26,035 bases of DNA from Pigoraptor vietnamica. Its lineage: Eukaryota; Opisthokonta; Filasterea. Under the pieces are notes generated by a model that worked only from the letters and a program-made list of their open reading frames with translations, was not told the origin of the DNA and searched no databases. The stretch is taken from positions 1 through 26,035 of the forward strand of contig CALSCQ010000341.1 of the NCBI GenBank assembly GCA_943704525.1, given 5' to 3'. The stretch's first letter is position 1. Each line of letters begins with the position of its first letter. This document shows, piece by piece, positions 20,601-26,035 of this stretch. The translations under genes and the position numbers were made by a program.

Positions 20601-23600
20601 CTGTCTGCGCGACACTCGTCGAGTGCCACTGGCGCCGTGACGACGTCCTCCGCAAGCAGTGGACCGGCGAACCGCGTACTTTCCGGCGTTGCGGTCACGT
20701 GCGTCGATGACTGTGCGTGGCTGGCGGCGTGGGATGCAGCGAGCGGCCTCAGAGCCCGCGGGGGAACGCTGCGAACGCCGGCGCTTCTCCCCCCTCGCCC
20801 TTCCGACTGTCCAAAAGACATGCGCGCTCTTGAGCTGCCCATGGAGATACACAGGGAGCCGTTTTACAGCAACCCAAGCGATGTCCCGCCGCGCGTCGTG
20901 GCGCTTGGAGGGCACGAATTCAGGTTCCGCCCTCTGGTTGTCGGCACTGTGAAAGAGTTCCACGAGGGCGGCGGCGACGGAGCGCGCACGGGGGACGCGG
21001 GGCAGAAGGGCCCGCGTGTGTGGGTGCCAGCGCGATTGCCGCCGACCCCTGCGTCTGTGCGTGCGTGGATGGAGGAGCGGCTGTTACGCGACGGGGGCGT
21101 GCCTTCTGCGACGCACGTGACCAAGGAGGAGCCCAGTCGGGATGGGAGCGGCGAATCGGTCGGTGCGCGTGGCGAGCGCAAGAGGGCCGCAAGTCCACCG
21201 GCAGGCAAGACCTCGAAGCGAATGGCACTGGACGCACCAGAAGTGAAGGGAAAGCGTGCGATGGACGTCGACGTGCGGCCTGTCAATACTCGCGTTGAGC
21301 CGCACTCGAACGCCAAGGCTGTCCCGCAGGCGGCCGTCGCCCCTTCGCCCGATGCTCCGTCGGACGGGGCACGGCCATCGCTGGTCTCTGTAATCGAGGG
21401 ACCCACCCTGTTGCATTCCTACGGATGCAAGGTCTCGGGCGGTTACGGTTCCGCCGGGCGTCGCCACCAGGACGTGCAGCACGTGTGCGCGGTGTTCGTC
21501 GAAGTGCACGCGGCATCGCGCGGGGCGCTGCTCCCGGACCCCCAACAGGACGCGGCCGTCGCCGTATTTTACTGCGTGCGACGCGACGACCCGCTCGCCG
21601 TGAATGGCGCCCGCGTGGACGTGGGTGTCATTGCTGCGGACGGCGGGTCCTCGAGTGGCTACGTGGGAGGCATGCCGTGGGAGAGCGTGCAGGACGAGTC
21701 GGCGCTGTTCGCGTGTTTCATCCGCCGTGTTCGTGAATGGGATCCGGACATCCTCGGGGGGTTTGAAGTCCAGGTGTCGTCCTTCGGCTTCCTGGTCGAT
21801 CGCGCCAAGCGGATCGGAATCGACCTCTGTTCCGAGCTCTCGCGCGTTCCGAACCTCGGAGACTCTGGGTTCGACAAGGAGGAGGACCCCTACGCCTACG
21901 CGCACACGAGTGGGATGAAAATCGCAGGGCGCGTCGTCGTCAACGCGTGGCGCATCGCGCGTGGGGAGGCGGCCCTCAACATCTACACGTTCGAGAACGT
22001 CGCGTTCCATGTTCTCCGTCGTCGCTATCCCTCGTACGACCAGAAAACGCTGCACGGGTGGTGGACGGGCGCAGACGACGCCGGTCTTGCCGTCCCCGTC
22101 GATGGCCCGCAGGGGGAACAGCCGCGCCGCCCGCCACTGCGCGCAAAGGGCCTGGACCGTTGGCGCGCTGTTCGGCACTACTGCGAGCGCGTGCGGGGGA
22201 CGTGCGACATACTCGAGCACTTCAATTTCATCGGGCGGACGGGAGAGCTCGCGCGCGTGTTTGGGATCCTCTTCAACGAAGTGCTGCTGCGTGGGTCGCA
22301 GTTTCGCGTCGAGTCGATGATGTTGCGAATCGCAAAGCCGATGAATTACGTCGCCGTGTCGCCGAGCAAGCGGCAGGTGTCGTCCATGCGTGCGCCAGAG
22401 TGCGTGCCGCTCATCATGGAGCCGCACTCTCGCTTTCACACGAGCCCCGTCATCGTGCTAGACTTCCAGTCCCTCTACCCGTCGGTCGTCATCGCGTACA
22501 ATTACTGCTACTCGACGTGCTTGGGGAGAGCGACCACGCGGCAAGAGAGGCAGCTCGGAGTTGGCACTGTCGTCACGGATTCGCCCGAAATGCGGAGAAT
22601 ACTGGAACGGGGTCGTCGTGGCGGAAAGAAAGTGGGCGCCGCGGACGCGGACGAGGAGAGCCGGCATGCATCAGAGGAGAGCAGCGCTGATGTTGCGGAG
22701 GGGGGTCTCCGCGTCTCTCCCAACGGCATACTCTTCTGCAGCCGCAACGTGCGCGTCGGCGTGCTGCCCCGGATGCTCGAGGAGATACTGCGCGCGCGTG
22801 TGATGGTGAAGGATGCGATGAAGCGGCACAAGGGCGACGCCGGGCTGTACCGCCTGCTGGACGCGCGACAGCTGGGACTCAAGATGATCGCGAACGTGAC
22901 GTACGGGTACACCTCAGCCACGTTCTCTGGGCGAATGCCGTGCGTTGAAATTGCGGACAGTATTGTCATGACGGGCCGGCGCACTTTGGAGAGGGCGATC
23001 GATATGGTGAACGGGGAGAAAGAGTGGGGCGCGAAGGTCGTCTACGGCGACACGGACAGCATGTTTGTGCTCGTCCCAGGAGCGACGAAGGAGCGCGCGT
23101 TTGAGGTTGGAAGGCAGATTGCGGAGCGTGTGACGGCCGCGAACCCATGGCCCGTCAAGCTGAAATTCGAGAAGGCGGGTGTCTACTGTGCATTGGCGGG
23201 CGCAGTATCTCTGCGTCTGTTGGTTGTTGTGGCAAGACAGTTCGTGTTTCTCACACACCCAACCCAATCCCGCTCGCCTGTTCGTCACGTGAGCTGAGAC
23301 CCTTCGTTCGCGGCGCAGGTGTACCACCCGTGCGTCCTCGAGGCCAAGAAGCGTTACGTCGGCGCAAAGTACGAAAGCCCCTCGCAGTCAGAGCCCGATT
23401 TTGACGCTAAGGGCATCGAGACGGTGCGCAGGGACACGTGCCCGGCCGTTGCGAAGATGCTCGAGCGCTCTCTCAAGATCGCGTTCCGCACGCGCGACCT
23501 CTCCCTCGTCAAGGAGTACGTTGTGCGGCAGTGGACGAAGCTCGTCGAAGGGCGCGCGTCGCTCCAGGACTTTGTCTTTGCGAAGGAGATGCGCGAACTC

Positions 23601-24404
23601 GAGGGCTACAAGGACCCTCTCATGCAGCCCGTCGCTCTTCTCGCTCTGCGCGCGCGCGAAAAGGACCCCCGTGCAATGCCCCGTCGAGGGGAGCGCGTGA
23701 GGTTCGTCGTCGCCCACGGCCCTCCCAACTCGCGCGTGATCGATGGCGTGCGCCGGCCCGAGGAACTGCTCGCTGACCCATCGCTTCGCCTCAACGCAAG
23801 CTACTACATCGATCACCAGATCGTGCCGGCGCTGGAGCGCGCGCTTGGCGTCGCAGGTGCGGACATCCGAGCCTGGCGTGCGGAAATGCCGCGTGTGCAG
23901 CGTGCAGTGCCTGCGCAGCGGCCGGTCGCCAAGCCGGTCGCGGTATTTCCGCCGCGTGCGAAGCGGCGCCGCATTGACGAGGGCACGCGCACACTGGCGC
24001 ACTTCTTCGCGTCTGTGCACTGCGCGGCGTGCGACGCTGTGTGCGGCAGCGCGTCCCGCCTGCCGACGAGACCGTTCTCCTTCGGCGTGGACGGGGACGG
24101 TCGCGAAGGGGCCATCGAAGCCCGACTCCAGGAACTCGGCGTAAGCCTGTGCGACGCGTGCCAACAGTCGCGGCAGGCGGCGTCGCTTGCACTTGTGCTG
24201 CGTGCGCAGACCATCGAGCGCGCTGCCACTCAGCTCATGTCCGTGTGCGTCGAGTGTACCGGGGACGCCGAGCTTGGCGCCGCATGCGTGTCGCTGGACT
24301 GCCCCGTCTTCTACGAGCGCAAGAAGAACGCGCAGCGACTCCCGGAGGCTCAGCGGTGTCGGGAGGCGGCGAATGTCTTGGACGACTTTGAGTCCGCGCT
24401 GTGA
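17661..24404 (+). CDS. REV3: DNA polymerase zeta catalytic subunit REV3 (2 exons)
   Basis: B-family polymerase that extends from damaged or mispaired ends in translesion synthesis, with REV7 and Pol31/Pol32-type subunits. Exons 17661-23174 and 23319-24404 give 2199 residues; yeast REV3 is about 1500 and human about 3100. The ATG sits in a good context (A at -3, G at +4) and the N-terminus is family-like (FSVRIVEADFYL, GVLPYFYVPY). RQSTCALEVD follows near 261. A long acidic low-complexity linker spans about 300-1030. PALLPPRPSD at 1040-1049 resembles a REV7-binding motif, followed by EPFYSNPSDVPP at 1066. The exonuclease-like domain is about 1240-1480. Polymerase motifs are DFQSLYPS (1601-1608), KMIANVTYGY (1741-1750), YGDTDS (1795-1800) and KKRY (1848-1851), with the catalytic aspartates present. 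C-terminal CysA cysteines lie at 2073/2076/2116/2119, and CysB, the [4Fe-4S] site of the family, at 2148/2151/2161/2166. The protein is intact. Confidence 0.97.
23175..23318 (+). other. GC-AG intron of REV3
   Basis: Exon 1 ends VKLKFEK (AAG at 23172-23174) and is followed by GCGGGT. Exon 2 starts VYHPCVLEAKKRYVG after GGCGCAG. Joining at AAG|GC gives exactly the spacing of the REV3 family across KFEK-VY. The alternative GT at 23180 would add two residues in frame but has a poor donor (GTCTAC). A GC-AG intron is the better reading. Confidence 0.72.
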
Positions 24405-24768
24405 GGCCCTCCTCTGTGACGGGGGTTGGGTTGTCGGAGAAATTGTGGCACTCTGTTACTGGGGCGCGTTCCTGCATCGCATTCGAGGGTGTGCGCGTGT
24501 GTACGTATGGGTGTATCGGTGTTGCGCGTGCGCGCGCGCGTCTATCTGCGTTGAGCGTGTGCGTTTTCGTTTGTTCGAGTGTGCATTGCTTGTGTGCGCG
24601 AATGGGAAGTTAACGCAGTGGACGCGTTATGTGCCCGTTCGAATGAATATAGACGAAGGGTGTATTCTCGCACGACGACGAGCGCAAATCGACGACGACG
24701 ACGCTGCTTTCACCGCCAAACCCTCTCTTCCCTCTTAAATCGCAAGCACCGCATGGCCGTCACTCTCG
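24405..24768. other. Convergent spacer between REV3 and the eIF2B-delta homologue
   Basis: 364 bases holding two facing 3' UTRs. There is an alternating GTGCGCGCGCGC stretch near 24526-24541 and a GACGACGACG run near 24673-24702. No open frame with a recognisable family, RNA gene or clear terminator was seen. Confidence 0.6.
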
Positions 24769-25821
24769 TTACTGCGTGGACGAAAAGTACTCGCGGAGCA
24801 CGACGGGTACCGAGGTGCATGGGATCATGCCGACCTCCGTAATGGCAAGGTCCACAAAGTGGGGCGGCGTAACGTCTGCAAACACACATTGCAGGCAGTG
24901 TTAGAGAGTCGCACATCATTCGCGTTTGAGGGCAAGAAGAGTATTACCACGAATGCGCGCTACGAGTCGATGTCCAGACTGTCCACTCATTCACCGAAAC
25001 CCGATGCAGCACACATGCAAGCACAAACAATCGCACATACACGCAAACGGCTCTACGACTGCGCCACATACCATACACGAGGTTGAGAATCTTGAGCGAA
25101 TCGACGGACCGCCAATTCGCAAGGGCCTTGTGCACGCCCGTGCGCTCGTCGGTGCCGTCGCTGCGGACGAGATCGTCTGGATCGCCTGTGTGCGGCAGAT
25201 AAAGAAAGTCAGCAAACGCACGTCGCAGACGGGGGGAAGGATGCCGCAAGTGCTTGTGAATTAGAGTGTGTGCGTGCACATACCAAAGTGTTGGCAAAAC
25301 AGAAATCAAACGCACGTCGCAACGTGCTTGTGAGTTCGAGTGTGTGCGAGTGACATACCAAGCTCGTTGAAGACGAACGAGTCCGTTTGCGAGCGCTCGC
25401 AAAATTTGTACGTCTCGCAGCACACGATGACGGGCACGTTGTACGACTTTGCAAGCATCGAAATGACCGAAGTGCCCACGCGGGACATGACATAGCCATT
25501 CGCGAGGATGGTGTGGGCGCCGAGGAAGACCTTGGACACCTGCGATGGGGATGCCGAATGTTAGGTACACACACGCGCGCTTGCTTGTCCCTGCGTCATA
25601 CACACACACGTATCCATCCAGACACCACACACACACGCGTGCATCCCGCCATCACTCACTCACGTCCACATCACACGCATGCACCCCGGCATCACACACG
25701 CACACACAATACACGCGAAGGCAGTCGCTGCGCACCTTCTTCATGACGTACGAGGCCGCATTGATGAGCACATAAGAGCAGTCCAGGCCGTGGCTCACGA
25801 GGCGCCGCAGGACTTCGCGTC
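24769..25821 (-). CDS. EIF2B4: Translation initiation factor eIF2B subunit delta (3' part, 4 exons)
   Basis: eIF2B is the guanine-nucleotide exchange factor for eIF2; the delta subunit belongs to its regulatory core, which senses phosphorylated eIF2-alpha. In transcript order the exons are 25821-25736, 25539-25359, 25185-25072 and 24875-24769 (TAA), giving about 162 C-terminal residues. Signature stretches of the delta subunit are [70 protein letters not shown] and [20 protein letters not shown]. Introns are 25735-25540 (GTGCGC, phase 0), 25358-25186 (GTATGT, phase 1) and 25071-24876 (GTATGT, phase 1). The exon at 25821 starts inside a glycine codon, so an upstream intron with phase 1 runs off the window. 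The catalytically uninvolved C-terminal half of the family fold is complete. No damage is seen. Confidence 0.95.
25194..25360 (-). repeat. Tandem duplication inside an eIF2B-delta intron, including the splice donor
   Basis: On the minus strand two diverged copies follow each other, at about 25360-25293 and 25286-25194. Both start TTGGTATGT, continue with a CGCACACACTC word, then TCACAAGCAC, and later share CGACGTGCGTTTG. The first copy holds the real donor of the intron (25358). The second repeats it as a decoy at 25283. The second copy carries an extra C-rich insert. Confidence 0.8.
25580..25720. repeat. CA-rich low-complexity tract in an eIF2B-delta intron
   Basis: Within the intron 25540-25735 the plus strand is dominated by CACA and ATCAC words, with two related pieces containing GCATCCCGCCATCAC and GCACCCCGGCATCAC. 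It reads as GT-rich in the transcript. No coding potential is seen apart from repetitive His-Thr frames. Confidence 0.75.

Positions 25822-26035
<214 letters not shown>

Overview
This window is nuclear DNA of a GC-rich unicellular eukaryote. Twelve complete spliceosomal introns can be placed by matching flanking exons to conserved protein families. All three standard stop codons end genes (TGA for the DNAJC13 and REV3 homologues, TAG for the laminin-like gene, TAA for the eIF2B-delta homologue), so the genetic code is standard. Donors are mostly GTG-type, and acceptors are usually CGCAG with weak pyrimidine tracts. The lineage cannot be named from this sequence. A laminin-type extracellular protein together with a full RME-8, Pol zeta and eIF2B set would fit a unicellular relative of animals or another protist, but this is inference.

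Layout. (1) 202-7391, plus strand: most of a DNAJC13/RME-8 endosomal J-domain co-chaperone, with its 5' end outside the window, in nine exons. (2) 7392-8062: convergent spacer. (3) 8063-16015, minus strand: a single-exon gene for a secreted protein of about 2650 residues. Its order is signal peptide, beta-rich N-terminal region, laminin-N-like domain, about 13 laminin-type EGF modules, coiled coil, three EGF modules and two LamG-like domains. (4) 16016-17660: divergent promoter region with a CCGG-rich island. (5) 17661-24404, plus strand: the catalytic subunit of DNA polymerase zeta (REV3) in two exons. (6) 24405-24768: short convergent spacer. (7) 24769-25821, minus strand: the last four exons of the delta subunit of eIF2B; an upstream intron runs off the right end.

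The four genes have unrelated cellular jobs (endosomal sorting, extracellular matrix or adhesion, translesion DNA synthesis, translation initiation). They look like an ordinary gene-dense eukaryotic neighbourhood, not a functional cluster. The points most worth attention are the non-canonical laminin-like protein encoded without introns, two GC-AG introns, a likely REV7-binding motif in REV3, a duplicated splice donor inside an eIF2B-delta intron, and the unusual island in the divergent promoter. No CRISPR array, tRNA, rRNA or transposase gene was found.
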